Origin: Trichoplax sp. H2
Lineage: Eukaryota > Placozoa > Uniplacotomia > Trichoplacea
Assembly (NCBI GenBank): GCA_003344405.1
Contig: NOWV01000011.1
Span: forward strand, 248,001 to 312,000
Direction: 5' to 3'
Length of the DNA stretch: 64,000 nt
Below the pieces are notes generated by a model. That model was given only the letters and a program-made list of their open reading frames with translations, had not been told where the DNA came from and did no database searches. Both the position numbers and the translations under genes were made by a program. Shown piece after piece: positions 51,235-64,000 of the stretch. Position 1 is the stretch's first letter. Every line of letters begins with the position of its first letter.

Positions 51235-52071
51235 ATGGCGATATTGTCTGTTGAGAATTATTTCAATGAAAAAATCGCAGCTGATTGGATGAATGTCCTA
51301 GCACCGTATTCTGTTCATATCTCTGTTTTGTACCTCGTATTGATATACTGGGGTAAGCAGTACATGGCTTCAAGGAAGCCATTCAACATGCGCCGCTTAT
51401 TATTTACCTGGAGTTTAACATTGGCAGGTTTTAGCTTTATCGGTACAATCGCTCTTGGTTCTTATGTACTTTCTAGTTGGTATTATCATGGTTTTACCTA
51501 CTCGGTTTGTGATCGCACTAGTTGGAAAGGAAGTGGAGGATTATGGGCGTTTCTATTTGGTTTGTCAAAATTGCCAGAATTAGGCGACACCTTCTTTATT
51601 GTAGTGCGCAAAACACCTCTACCATTTCTCCATTATTACCATCATATCACTGTTTTTATATATTGTTGGTATAGTCTAAGAGACCTTATCGCACCAGGCC
51701 GTTGGTTTGCTGCTATCAACTTTCTTGTTCATACGGTAATGTACACCTATTATGCCATTAAATCGACCGGAATGTACCGACCTCCCAAATGGATCAATAT
51801 GGCAATTACCACTCTACAACTTTCTCAGATGATTGTCGGTTGTATAGTTAACACATGGGCATACACTGTCTTGAAATCTGGTCAACGCTGTGGTACTACA
51901 TGGTCTAACCTTAGATGGTCCCTTATTATGTATTCATCGTATTTCCTCCTTTTCGCTCATTTCTTCTATCAGACTTACTTTGTTAATGCCAACCGCTGGA
52001 AAATAGCCCAAAAACAGAAAGAACAGAAGATGAAGGCAGCAGCAAGCAGTCAGAGTGAAACTGCTAAATAA
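51235..52071 (+). CDS. ELOVL6-type very-long-chain fatty acid elongase, single coding exon
   Basis: ER multi-pass 3-ketoacyl-CoA synthase that condenses malonyl-CoA with an acyl-CoA in fatty-acid elongation. 278 residues, typical for the family. Hallmarks: KLPELGDT (residues 112-119, the KxxExxDT box), catalytic histidine box HYYHH (133-137), NFLVHTVMYTYYA, and a late TM pair ending HFFYQTYFVN. A lysine-rich tail (KQKEQKMK) may act in ER retention, although no perfect KKxx is present. SKLPELGDTFFIVVRK and the HYYHH spacing favour the ELOVL3/6 group (saturated and monounsaturated C12-C16 substrates) over the PUFA elongases. Start: ATG at 51235, directly after attaatattaaag, which could be a 3' splice site, so a noncoding 5' exon is likely. 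No introns interrupt the coding part, unlike every neighbour. The stop overlaps aataaa, and a perfect hairpin follows. Confidence 0.96.
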   Translation: MAILSVENYFNEKIAADWMNVLAPYSVHISVLYLVLIYWGKQYMASRKPFNMRRLLFTWSLTLAGFSFIGTIALGSYVLSSWYYHGFTYSVCDRTSWKGSGGLWAFLFGLSKLPELGDTFFIVVRKTPLPFLHYYHHITVFIYCWYSLRDLIAPGRWFAAINFLVHTVMYTYYAIKSTGMYRPPKWINMAITTLQLSQMIVGCIVNTWAYTVLKSGQRCGTTWSNLRWSLIMYSSYFLLFAHFFYQTYFVNANRWKIAQKQKEQKMKAAASSQSETAK

Positions 52072-54426
52072 ATAAAAGTAGCAACCTTGCTACTTTGGTA
52101 GCCTGATTATCTGTAAAGAAATTACTGCAGTATGTAACAAGTTGCCAACATACAATACGTTTTCAGAAATTCAACTATAATATTCGACTACTACATTTTA
52201 TTAATGGTGCTAACAAGTACCATCAGGATATTACCAACTCATACTGTACTTATTCAATTTTACGTCACGTAAGGAGAAAAGCTATTTGTGTGTCTGTATG
52301 ATAGTTATGTAAGCTCGTCGCAGCTTAATTTACTGCTCTAGCAGATCTACAACGAAGCCAATGAAAGACTGTAGTTGAGCGTGTTAAATAATTAAATGAG
52401 TTGTCATTTTTTATTTTAGTTTTCTTTTCAACCCGTAAAACTAAATAAACTCGTGCGAAGCTTGCAGAATTAGCAGATGAACGATTTTATTATTAATCAG
52501 ATCTTTATATTATTATTGTTATAACTATGGTTATATGAGATTTTAAAATGGATAATTTCATATTTTAATTATAGTATAGTATATAATAGTTCTGCTAGCT
52601 AAAACCAAATTGAGGTTACTGCTACAGAATTATTTCCGTTGGCAGACCACCAAGACAGTAGTGTTCATGACCATGTTAGTTACTGTGTAGCTGCATTTAT
52701 TATTTTTAAACTCACCTGTACAACTGTATTGCAATAGCTGCTTTGCACAATACGACGAATTCATTTATATATGCTTTATACATACATAAATATCTTCATA
52801 GTATTCAATGCCAACACTTCTAAACTGTAGATGGCGCTCTTTGCAATCAATTATCGCAAATGCTGTACCTTGTAGTAGCATTCATTTTGCGGTATTATAT
52901 AGTACAATGTTGTGATTTCGTAAATATTAATTAACAGTGTCGGATACACGAACGGTAGCAATTGTAATTATAAGCGCCCAGATCAAAGTTAGCTCTATTT
53001 AAGCAAAAGCATCAGATTATTTCATCACAATCTCCCAGGGTAATTAACAATTGTCGCTTATTTTAAATAAACGTACTACCTATTAAAAAATTACAAATCT
53101 TACTTCGGATCTCTAAATTAAAGCCTTGATATCTATAATCGCTGAATGCCATCGCAGTATCAAAAACTCTCATTTTGACTTTTACTCCACTTTATATGGA
53201 ACAAGCATTTGCTTTTATCACATCCTCTGATAAATAATAGCCATTTTTACGTACCCCGGCTATATTTTAGTTCGGAAATATGAACGCGCGCTAATTTCAA
53301 TTTCTCCAATAGGTTTGAGAACACTTGGTAACCTTGTAATTCTGTGAATAAGCCAAAAATGGAAGCTGCAGCTTCATAATTTCAGGATACTGCATCATAT
53401 TGGTGAAATTTGAGTTGTGATAAAATACTCGTGTGATGTACGCGTATACTTTTCTATAACATTTCTTTAACCCAAGTTGGCATAACTATAGTGATGCTTA
53501 GCACTGTGTACATACGTATATACAAATTCAACACTCCAATGATGTAAATCAGTTTGATGATCGCGGTAACTTGCATTGATGTCAATATCACGACTGAAAA
53601 ATTATGTCAGCAAAACAATTTATTGCGGGGTGTGGTAAAGATGACACACTGTTGTAAGGTTGAACTGAAATGTAAATTCTTGTACTGCCTGATCGCATTT
53701 GTTCTTCGCGTATTATCAATATACCTACAACTATCGAAATGCATGTGGCAGCGTAAAAATCCGAAAGATGTATGATATTTTGATGCGAACACAGCAAAAG
53801 TCCAGTAACGCTACCTTTGTATATTGTATATTATTCAAAAAAAAGTGTATAAAAGTACCTAAAATGCGGTTACATCAAACAAAAGGTAAAACCAGTTGTA
53901 CATTTAGTATTACGCAGGGAAAGAATTGAATATCGTATACTGAAATGACAATAAAAGAAATAGAAAAACGCAAAACGTTTATAACGTCTATCTACCATAT
54001 TCTCCGCGTTCACTACACAAAACTTAAAGTAAAAATTATCGAAAAATTTCGTGTAGCAAGTTATATTTGTTAAGTAAGCTATTTTAGGTGTTTTGTTCGT
54101 AGATCATTAATGAATCATTACGCTATTATACAAGGAATGTTAATCACAGTTTAAAAGGCTTAAACAGTATGTACAACTAAGGAAAATTTTAACACAGATT
54201 TCAACAACGCCAAGAAGAGTGACTTATAATAACGCAACAATTTCGTCGGGAACAAAATTACAACTGAAATTCTAATCAGAATATAAGAAAATGATAGATT
54301 AGGAATTTAACGATAATACGAAATCGTGTTTATAGCTAGTAGCAGTTTTAAGATTTTAATCTAGATAATTAGTTATTAGCACGACGTCGAATGACATATA
54401 TTGCACTTTTTACAGAAATTTATGCC
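52072..54426. other. Spacer between convergent elongase and STAG genes
   Basis: Holds the 3' UTRs of both genes. Contains the hairpin at 52075-52096. Open frames on both strands at 53554-53929 overlap one another and match no family I know. Confidence 0.55.
52075..52096 (+). repeat. Perfect 10-bp hairpin immediately after the elongase stop
   Basis: aaagtagcaa (52075-52084) and ttgctacttt (52087-52096) are exact reverse complements with a 2-nt cc spacer, starting 4 nt after the stop codon. In mRNA it would fold into a tight stem; the loop would probably open to four or more bases. Confidence 0.85.
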
Positions 54427-57400
54427 TTAAGCCTTTTCCATCAACTTGCTATAATTGTAGCGTATTTTCCGACTCGATTTTTTCTCTTTTGGTTGGCTAG
54501 CTAGCCAAGATTCTTGAGAATCAGGAGCGTCAATATAATCAGATCTAAGGATCATGATAAAGAAGTGTTAGCATTCAAGTGTGGTATTTATAAGAAATAT
54601 CACGTAAGCAAAATCATAGCATAATCTGTTCATATTATTCCTTTAGTATTTCGCTGTAATGTCATAATCTACTTACTCGCTATCTGAACTTTCACTCTCG
54701 ACAGCTTCCTTGCTAATTGATTCAGCAATTTCGCTTTCATCATGCTTACCGCTATTATCTTTTGTCTTAACTTCTTTACCTTTCTTTACTTTAGCACCTT
54801 TTTGGCTGTCCTCAACATCCATTGATCTGTCTTTACTTGTGGTATCGTTACTGTTGTTTATAGAATTCTAATTGCAATATCATAAAAGCTCTCTATCAAC
54901 TTTAATCTATAAAGGAATGCAATATTAGATGTGGTTATTACATTTGACTGTCTAGCAGCTGTACGGCCGGATGACCTCATGGAACGTCGTCCTTTCGACT
55001 TTCTTTTCCCCTTCTGCTCTTTTACCGCCTTATCTTTGCTCAGCCATTCGTCTTCCTGAGGCTCTGTAGGTAGAATGTAACACTTCAGCACATGACTGAC
55101 CTAGACTCATTTACTCAATTCCCGAGAGCAATTATATTCAAAATTACCTTCTACGGGTTCACTATCTGCTTTGTCGTCTTTGTCATCTTCAATATCAGCC
55201 GCTTCTTCTGCATTGTTTTTCTCACCTTTTAAACCTTCAAAGTATATCCGAAGAGGGTATAACTCTTCATTTCTCATATTCGATTTCAGTTCACTAGGTA
55301 ATAAATCTTCCAAAAAAGGCAGCCTAATAGTGAGGGATGTTATTACATCAATAATCGCTACATCTGGTGATCGCCTGACCAATAGATATAAAAGAAAAAC
55401 AATACTTTTAGGATGCTTATACTAACACTCCTGCCGTTTTACTGCTTTTATCAACATCTAACAATCTGCACGAAAATTCGTTTAAAATAACTAAGAAAGG
55501 CAAGCGAGGATATGTAGGGACATCGTCGGATTTTTCAAGGGCATATTTGATCCCATCCCTAACCAATAAAAAAAGATGTCAAAAAGTGTTGATAGTTAAA
55601 ACAACCACTATTCAATAACCAAAAATCATTTCGGTTTTACCTATGTAAATTAATGAGATTTTGTCTGGTTGACTGGCTCTTGAGAGATTCTACTCCAAAC
55701 GTTAAACCGAAGCGTCGTGCTAACTCCTACGATGTTCAAAAATTTGTTAAATAGAAATGAAACTAGGATATAAATATTCATTTACGAGTAAATACCTTTA
55801 ACGGCTCAATATCTTTCAAGACGGATGAAGGACTTGCCAAATTTTCAAATTTAACACTTTCAAAAGCCTGTTAATTAAAATATTTGCAACGTTTATAGCC
55901 AATAAATATCTTGACAATGTAATTCATAGACGCTAAACTCACTTGCTGAAGACTTAAAAGGATCGTCGTTGTATATGCGGACAGATTACTTTGCCTTACT
56001 TTCGTCATGACATACTTAATAATATCTCCAAAATCTTTAAATCTCTGGCGTAAATTAACAGAGGAAGAATTTCCCCAAATTAACAGAGTATCGGTTATCA
56101 GTTAATAACTAAGAAAAAACTTCGTATATTACTTCCGTTTTCACGTATGAAATATTTCCATCATGATGAAGTTACCTTCAAATAATTAGCGAAGACTGGT
56201 GCAGCCAATTCGGTGTCAAATATTTTGTATACAATTAATTTACAAAATGCCGCTAATAAATTTCGTTTTTCACAAAACATTTCATAGTCGCTGTCTGGTA
56301 CATCTACACAGAAATTTGAAACTTTACCAAGTCGCTAATGATGGATGCAAACGATACGACATCAATTTTACCGTCTTTGCGAGATTCCAAATCAAAATCT
56401 TCATCAACATCGAAAACACATGACACAATAAAGTCTCTACAACGAATCTGAATGCTTCGATCAGTTTCATAAGCAAGTATGGTGGCAGGATCTATTTCAG
56501 TTCATTGTAATAGAAAATAAATATCGTACCGAATTTGTTAGGCATAACTAATATTACAGGACAATGTCACTTTCATATTATTCGTACCTGACTCCATTAA
56601 AGGCTTGGATACCATCATAAGAGTGTCGCAAAGAATACAAAATACCTAAAACGAAAAAAATTATTTTAAGTTTCAACCAATTTTATTTTTTCATAATCAA
56701 TCTGAATTTTACCTTTTTCTGAACAATGGAATTACCAAATTGCATTAATTCGTCACACATTCTCAGCAAATGGTTAAAGTTCTCCAATAAAGGACCTGTT
56801 TTCAACTATGGTAATTGACTTAAACGTTAATTTTTAATTGTCCATCGTTAATGGTTAATGAAATAAAATTAAGATTACTAAATTACTGATGACAGTGACA
56901 ACTACTTGAATCAATAGATATTCTCATCAGCCTACAAAATGTACCTGTCCACCTTCAGCTTCGTCATCCGAGAATTCCCAAGCAAGACTTAGTTGAACGC
57001 CTGACATTGCTAGGCATAACATCTACAATAGTGTTGACAATGCATTAATTCAAATAAACAAGAGAAAATAGTTAGAATACTTTAATTAAGGGATAACGAA
57101 ACTACTTAGTTCATACTGACCTCATCGTTAATCGATTTTCTAAGCCCGTAATCTACGACCGCGTTAAAATATGGTATGCACTCCCATGCCTTTATATTAA
57201 ATTCTCTACAAAATGCACATCAACATATTAAAGAAAGTACAAAATTTCTTAAAATAATAACCTTTGAATAATGATTAACACGTACTTGTGCATAACTATG
57301 ATTTTTCTTAAGTACGTTAGCATATTTATTTCCGTATCATGGTCACATTCTGACAATGCCTAAAAAATGTAGAGAATCATCAGGATTACAAATTGAGGAG

Positions 57401-60400
57401 AAAGCTACACCCATGACGTCTTAATATAATGAGATTGAGATTTACCCTCTCAACATTATCATTGATAGCTTCTTTTCCTCCAGTGCCTCCGAATATTTCC
57501 TTAAATTCATCTGTAACCCTGTCCATAATTTTGTGACGAGTAACTTCCTAATAACAAAAAATTAATAAAACAGCACGCTACTAAGAAATTGGTGTATCCG
57601 TTGATTTTACAGATCTTCTAACCCTTTACGAGCATATTAACTATGTTAACAAATACCAATCTATCAATAGTATTGCTTATTTAACGATAATACAAACCAC
57701 AGCTGTTTTAACATTAGATTCTTCGCCTAACAAACAACGTAACGTCTTGGCGCATACATCAAGCACCTAATACGCAAATAGATATTGATCACTGAGAATA
57801 TATCATTTTGTAACCGTCATCTACTGATATATATCACGTACACACCTCCATATCCGTATGTTTGTCTAGAATTCCTTCTATTTGTTTTAGCAACGCTTCC
57901 AAAACCTGGATATAATATAAATTTCACGCCGGATGGAAATACGTTATTGCATAATTTAAACTTACTTCATTTAAACGAAGTTACTTAAATTTAACGCATA
58001 CGTTTTGAAGCTCCATTTCTCCATACGCATCTAAGTCCATATATTGGGGTATTTCTACAAGAAATCCTATCTTTTCTCTTTCCGCAGAAAACTGCAGATC
58101 ATTTGATATACTTTAGTATTGCGACAAGAAATAACTAGAAATATCACATGTAATGATCACTATAGATTATACCTTAGCGAGAAGTTTCGGCAATATAAAG
58201 GAAAAATGTGTACTAATCCCATCTTTGAGTGATCGCTGGGCCCTTTTCTCTTTGCTAGAGATAAATCCCTAAGTAAAAACTGGATTAGCTACTAAAGGCT
58301 TACTTGCATTCAATAGCTAGTCTTCATAGATCTGTTACAATAGTACCTTTTTCCCCATCTGCCTACCAGGTGGCCCATGACCAACAGAACCTTGCTTAAT
58401 AGCACAGCACATGATCTTGATAAGTCTAAATTCTTCCTCATCATCTAATGGTTCTTCATCTTCCTTTAAGTGTTGACCTAAAAGCATTCCAGTCATTATT
58501 TCCCAATCCTAGGAACGTTTAATTGAGGAACATCAGATATCCAAAGTTAGAATCATGGAAATAATATTTAAAGCATGGTTTTAATTTACCTTTGTTTTCT
58601 TACCTTAAGTAATTCTGTGGAATTCCATAAGCTATCAACTAGATAGTCCGCTAATTCATGTACCTGCAAAAAAATGTAACTGTAACATGCGACACCAAGT
58701 AAAAGCGAGACAAATATGAATTGTATAACATAATAGCTGGTCAGGACTTACTTCCGTATCGATAAAGAATCGGATCAAATCTTTCATCATGCGTATCTTG
58801 GCTTTCTTTTTCATTAAATCTTAAAATGATTTGCAAATTAATCACCCATCGTAAAAATCATATTTATCTTATATTTGTTACTACCGGTAGAAACACCATC
58901 ATCTTTTTCCGTATCATTGTCACCAGAAAACAACCAAGTACTAAGAAATTCTCCAGCAGCATGACTAATGTTCGGGTTGGAACAAAATACAAGCCGATAG
59001 ACTTGAGCGCAAGCAACATCATCTAAAATATCTTCGTATCTTTGGAATAAACCGGAGTACAGGTAGATAGAAAAATTAAAACAAATACTAGGGAATGAAA
59101 GCAAAACTGCCGAGTCAATGTCTACCTCAATAATATGGTCATTAATTTTATACTTTCTACGCAAACATCACATTCTTTATCGGACGTCATAATGATCATT
59201 CGTTCCTAAGATAGCAAAGTTAAGTATAATTACTGTATAATAGTTATAAGTATAAATGGAATAATTAATCTCACTTACGCAAAATCTTTTAGTGAAGATA
59301 TTCAATTGAGAAGAGAAATTCGCAACAGAGTACAGTTCCTGTAATACTTTGACCGCAGCAATGCGAACTGAACTGACCTATATCAAAAAATTAAGTAATT
59401 TGTGGACATCATAAATTAATACACTATTAACGAAGTAAGGTAACTGTAAGTTTATAGCAAACTAAATCATACCCAGCGTTTCTACTATACCTTATCGTTC
59501 AATGTCCACCCGATATATTTCATACAGTTATCATTCAAAAAAAGTGGACTGAAGAAATGAAGAAACATCATAAGTTTTGTAACAGCTATCGCCAGTAATC
59601 ATACACCGTGTAATCTTAATCACAATCGAAAAAATCAATTACAGACATTCAGGCATACCTATAATATCTAATCCAATTTCCTAACTGTTCTATGCACAAC
59701 GTCCTAATCTGAGGATTTATATCTCTATAATAAAAAGTAATTTAAATTAAGAAATACTCTTACAACATTAACTAATAGGATTAAGATTACCTATAACGAT
59801 GAACGAAGACACCAGTAAGAATATTCTTTAACAAATTTTCAAGAAAGGAAACATTCTCTTTAAGCTAAGAGTAGATGAATAAACGAGGCCTGTTGTAACA
59901 TGTGACACTCCAACAAATGAGATAAAAGGGATTATACCCGATCACATTTCGCAGTTAATGTATCTATCTTGTCACGGCCTTTTTTAGAGCTTGACTTTCT
60001 TTTTTCATTTTGTAGCTGATGCTGTAATGTAAATGATCCTGTTATCTATTACTTGCGCATGTTCTTTTAAAATTACGAGAATATAAGTAAGATGAGTATA
60101 CTAATCGGAATGCTTCAGCTCAAAAATACCTGGCTAACTTCCAATTCTCGTTTGACAGTTGTAATGACGGTAATTAATCCATTCCCAAGGTGCATCCCTA
60201 TAAATAGCGCAGATATAAAATATAAAATTATAAAATTGACAATGATAGCCGAAGGCATCTTGACAATTTTGACATCACCTAGGAATGTGCTCGTGTGCCT
60301 AAAAGCCCTAACTTGAGAATCAGCAAGTCTTATAAGCCATGATACAACAACAACCATGACATCATCATCATAGATAATATCATTCTGACAAGCAGCTACA

Positions 60401-62849
60401 AATTGGACAATAAAATCGCGCAAGTATCCCTACAACCAAAATCGATTTAAAAAAGATTATTAAACTCATGAAAATTACTTTTAATTCAAAGCCGCAATAC
60501 AAGCAAGCCATGCGAAGGAAACGTTACCTTCAGTTTCTTATATTTAGGTCCGGTCATGATAATAGGATATTCATTGCTATCCTGCAATTAAAGTTAAATA
60601 TTATATTATTACCAAGTAATTAACTTATGAACAGCGTAGCATTGAATGATAAATTGGTACGCCACTTCACGGTTAATGTATTCCCAGTAATCTGAAAGCA
60701 GACCTCATCAAATTTTAAAGTTAATTCTTGAATAGACTTGATATTTTCGGACTCTTTCAACATTTCTTCCGTAACAATGCCTGCAATGGTACAATATAAG
60801 AAAAATTAAGTAATGCACATATACAATGCAGAGTCCTGCAAATCACTTCAAATGACATTGTGGTTTAGTTATGTTCTCTGTGATAAATTCACCACGATAT
60901 AGTGTTACGATAGATGATAATGGTAAAGCGCGTAAGTATGTCCTAAAGCAATATATTTATCATTTTTAATTATCGTAAACACCTACCTTTACAGCCGCAG
61001 CAATGAACAATAAATTGAACAAGCTCTATCAGTCCTTTTTTATTATTTTGATTGTAATGAGTTATCCAATCATCGATGGTCATCTAGGAAAAATTTACAA
61101 TTTTTTTACGTTGTTATCACGTTTAATAACCAAGCATCAAATTCCATGATTTGATATGCACCTGCATAGCTTGTCCACTTAATACGGCCGCAAATATACT
61201 AGCATCATGTTCTACATTTAATACTTTTTTGGCAGTACTACGTCTTTTACGTTTCGCAACAGGTGTACTATCTTCTGTCTTATTAAGCTACAATATCCAA
61301 GGTTCGATGATAATTATAATTAGATGAATGAATTTGTGAAATTATTAACAGGAATTAAATGTTTAATCATTGCTATACCATAACAAGCATACATTATTTG
61401 ATATCATATCAGCATATAGAATTTATCGTTTTTATGTCCTTACACTTCTTTTACGCGGACTTGTCAAATTTTTAGCACGATTGTTTTTTCCCTTTTTCTG
61501 CGATGCAGGCGTATATTCTTCGTCACTAATACAGAATTGATGCTTTAGCTATCATAACATTTTCTATCAACTCTTAAGTCTAATGTTTTTTTATTCACTC
61601 TAGTACTGATTTAATCTACCTAAATTTGCTATCAAAATTAATCTTTACCCACTTAATTATTAACATATTAACAAAAAGTCAATTTATTACTTCGACTAAG
61701 AAAGCTATTATGAGGCACCTACAACATACATACGACGTTAATTAATAGAATAGAATATCATCACATCGTTTCACTCTCATATTACTGTATTATTGCCGCT
61801 ATGGTAAATTTCAGAGCTGGTGGGTAATCCTTCACTTAAATCTATAACAAATGACTACAATTATAACCAAGTGCCTTTCTCGTTGAATTTTAAACTAGCA
61901 ATAAAGTGCAATACATTCAATCAGTAGTAGGCTACAACTAAGCAACAAATACTAGAAATGTTTGGTGTAACTATGACTCTTTTATGCCGGAGTATTTAGA
62001 ATCTATCCATTGTCTATAGCATAAATCAGCACATATACACGTATATAATGAGTAGATATATAGGTAATGTTAATAAATCTTCTGCAGCACTACAAATATT
62101 AAGACTTTCAATATGTGTCAACAGGCCTGTAGTAAAATATATATTTACTCGTATAAGAAGTACAATCAATTGATTAATCAATTAAAAAGAGACTTTTTCA
62201 TATAAAAAACTTAATTACTTTATCTCATCTTCAGATGCGGTTACTCTCTCATTCTCATCAACATCGCCATCTACAAAAAAATTGGTCTTGGTAACCTTCC
62301 TTCGTTTTGGAGTCTAAATATTGGGTAATAAATAGAAGCAACGGCTTTATCAATTCATATTAAATGATCTTTCTGTCAACTAGCACTAACTAATTTATAT
62401 TTGATAAATACGTAAATCAATTCAAATGGTAGTATATCCATGCCGACATTAGTTACAAGAAAGAACTTATTGAGTATCATTTTACTGAACTCCAAACGTA
62501 AACATTGCATATTATAAATTGTCTTGTCCAGCATGGAGACATATTTAAATTAGAGTATAGTGAAAAGATGAGTCCTTATATCGACTTAAGATGTAGTAAA
62601 CAACTATAAAGATATGCAGTATTCGTATCTAACCAATATAGGGTAAAAATTGACTTTACTATAGAAATATGCCATGTTGGTAAAATCGACTATTTTACAA
62701 TAAGAATATGAATATCCTGTAAAAAAGATTTAAGATAATATTGAAAATTATAAAAATTATACAACACTTACCCGCGTTTTAGACTGCCTTCCTTTATTAG
62801 CGGCAGGATTGCCCGGTGAAGTACTTTTCCTTTTACGTAAAGTAGGCAT
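54427..62849 (-). CDS. Cohesin subunit SA/STAG (stromalin), about 30 exons
   Basis: STAG/Scc3 subunit of the cohesin ring; it binds the Rad21-Smc core and DNA in chromatid cohesion and chromatin looping. Start ATG at 62849 (MPTLRKRKSTSPGN), then a basic/acidic disordered N-terminus (exons from 62313 and from about 61526, SDEEYTPASQKKGKNN). The ordered part begins with VEHDASIFAAVLSGQAMQ (about 61230), MTIDDWITHYNQ and LVQFIVHCCGCKG (about 61084-60985). The stromalin conservative domain is clear: DFIVQFVAACQNDIIYDDD and RLADSQVRAFRHTST (60433-60290). HEAT-type helical exons run through 60-56 kb, including SHAAGEFLSTWLFSGDNDTE (about 58940). The C-terminal tail is Lys/Glu/Ser-rich (55147-54690), and the last exon ends YNYSKLMEKA-stop at 54427. 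Many introns are 50-150 bp. I did not verify each internal junction. Only one STAG gene is seen here. Confidence 0.9.
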
Positions 62850-64000
62850 GGAGAACTGAGGTGGTGGTGGTGGTGGTCAATGGATATCTATGGAACATGA
62901 ATTGTAAAAAATCACTATTCATTACAGTAACGTACGAGCGTTGCGTATGGAGAGAATTAGCAACTAAAAAAATAATTCGAACTATCTCAGTGTTCCATTT
63001 ATCTACGATCAACACAGACTAGGTAACATTGTAACGCATGGTAACCATACTATAACTTGTGGAATGATATATTACGTATATCATTTGAAGGTATCATTTA
63101 GCATTTCCTCTTACTCGTACAGTATTTAGAATACCAAAAACGAATCACTGTCCATTACAGTAATATACTATACTCACATAGCTTGAGAAAAGAATGAAGA
63201 AATGAAAATTAATTTGAACTATTTCAAAGTTCCATTTTATCTACAATCAATACAGAATAAGCGGCATTGCCATGCCATGCATGGTAGCAATGCTGAAGTT
63301 TGCGGAATAGCATAGTGTATTATTTGAAGTGTCATTTAGCATTTCCTATTCTTGGTACGGTATTTTTAGTTCCTATCCATGTTACTGAAATAGATAATCA
63401 GCCAACAGAATGCAACCACTACAATGTCGTAACATGAATACTAATAACCGAGTGGATGCAACTGTCATAAACTGTATCTTTCACTCTTTTCCACTGTCAA
63501 GGAGAATATCAAAGTATAAATCCATTTGTATCTTCCACGCGGGCAAGTACAGTATTGAATGTCAGTGAATGTATAGTAGTCCTGGATAAAGCGTCTCTCT
63601 TCTATCCTACAGTATTTCCCGCCGTAGACGAGTTGCTATCCAATTTCTAATTGTTCATAATAGTCTATTGGCCAACTTTAACCAAAGAGTAAAGTAATTC
63701 TACTTGTCTAGTTTACTCTTAATCCATGTAGACTACCATAGCCACTCTTTCTACATTGTAAAGTGTGTAATAAAAGCAAGCCTAATGCTGTACAGTGCAT
63801 AAAATAGAACATACAACTATGAGATCTTTCAATAGACTGTGTACAAAAGTGCACTCATTTTGCCACCAATTCAACAACAACATTTGCCATTCTCAATTTG
63901 CTGTCATTACGTCTACCTCATACCAGTATAAAGAGCTAGTTATTTTTCAAGGGTATTTCAATCAGCTTTTAATCCTAAGCCTAGAAACTTACCGAAATTG
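62850..64000. other. Intergenic DNA upstream of STAG
   Basis: A (GGT)n run at about 62859-62878 directly precedes the STAG start, followed by the tandem duplication at 62905-63360. From 63360 to the window end I see only AT-rich DNA and isolated TACAGTA words (63548, 63608, 63789); no gene. Confidence 0.55.
62905..63360. repeat. Diverged tandem duplication, period about 233-238 bp
   Basis: Copy 1 (about 62905-63125) and copy 2 (about 63138-63360) share, in order: atcact-ttcattacagtaa, a gag-gaa purine block, ttcgaactat/ttgaactatt, gttccattt-atctac-atcaa, catgg-a-c-at, tttgaag-gt and catttagcatttcct. It is nearly the only structured DNA upstream of STAG. Confidence 0.8.

Noticed and set aside
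53554-53929. Cluster of open frames between ELOVL and STAG
   Set aside because: Several frames on both strands overlap, no splice-supported homology, no codon pattern.

Overview
This is a eukaryotic nuclear window. It is AT-rich (GC roughly one third by eye) and dense with introns. Real genes are split into many short exons separated by GT-AG introns, mostly 60-400 bp, so almost no gene is visible as one long open frame. The protein set (cohesin STAG, SH3/DH/PH RhoGEF, AGFG-type ArfGAP, TM9SF nonaspanins, UBAC2, Fis1, ELOVL) is animal-like. Compact, intron-rich genes with low GC fit an early-branching animal such as a placozoan. That placement is inference; no marker in the window settles it.

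Layout: (1) 24-6460, minus: a complete 21-exon TM9SF nonaspanin (653 aa, TM9SF-A). (2) 6461-10440: intergenic, with a possible decayed transposon and an 85/95-bp tandem array. (3) About 10441-12984, plus: UBAC2-like gene (membrane core plus C-terminal UBA). (4) 12985-15072: gene-free. (5) 15073-21075, minus: a second TM9SF gene (TM9SF-B) with the same exon plan but a changed C-terminus. (6) 21076-23236: intergenic with a 70/75-bp array. (7) 23237-31945, minus: a beta-PIX-like RhoGEF with one SH3 and two consecutive DH-PH units. (8) 33392-40513, plus: AGFG-type ArfGAP with FG/NPF repeats (698 aa, 16 exons). (9) About 44381-46319, plus: Fis1 (first coding exon not certain). (10) 51235-52071, plus: intronless ELOVL6-type fatty-acid elongase. 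(11) 54427-62849, minus: STAG/SA cohesin subunit. (12) 62850-64000: duplicated intergenic DNA.

The genes do not form one pathway. Several concern membrane and vesicle traffic or organelles (two TM9SF, UBAC2, AGFG, Fis1, ELOVL), but this looks like ordinary gene neighbourhood rather than a functional cluster. RhoGEF and AGFG are divergent and share a 1.45-kb spacer. UBAC2/TM9SF-B and ELOVL/STAG are convergent.

The most notable items are: the RhoGEF with duplicated DH-PH; the TM9SF pair, where one copy keeps and the other has lost the C-terminal KxD tail; a very recent 151-bp in-frame exon duplication in AGFG; a perfect 10-bp hairpin just after the elongase stop; and clusters of a TACAGTAC/GTACTGTA palindromic word through the noncoding DNA. 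I found no convincing tRNA, rRNA, CRISPR array or intact mobile element.
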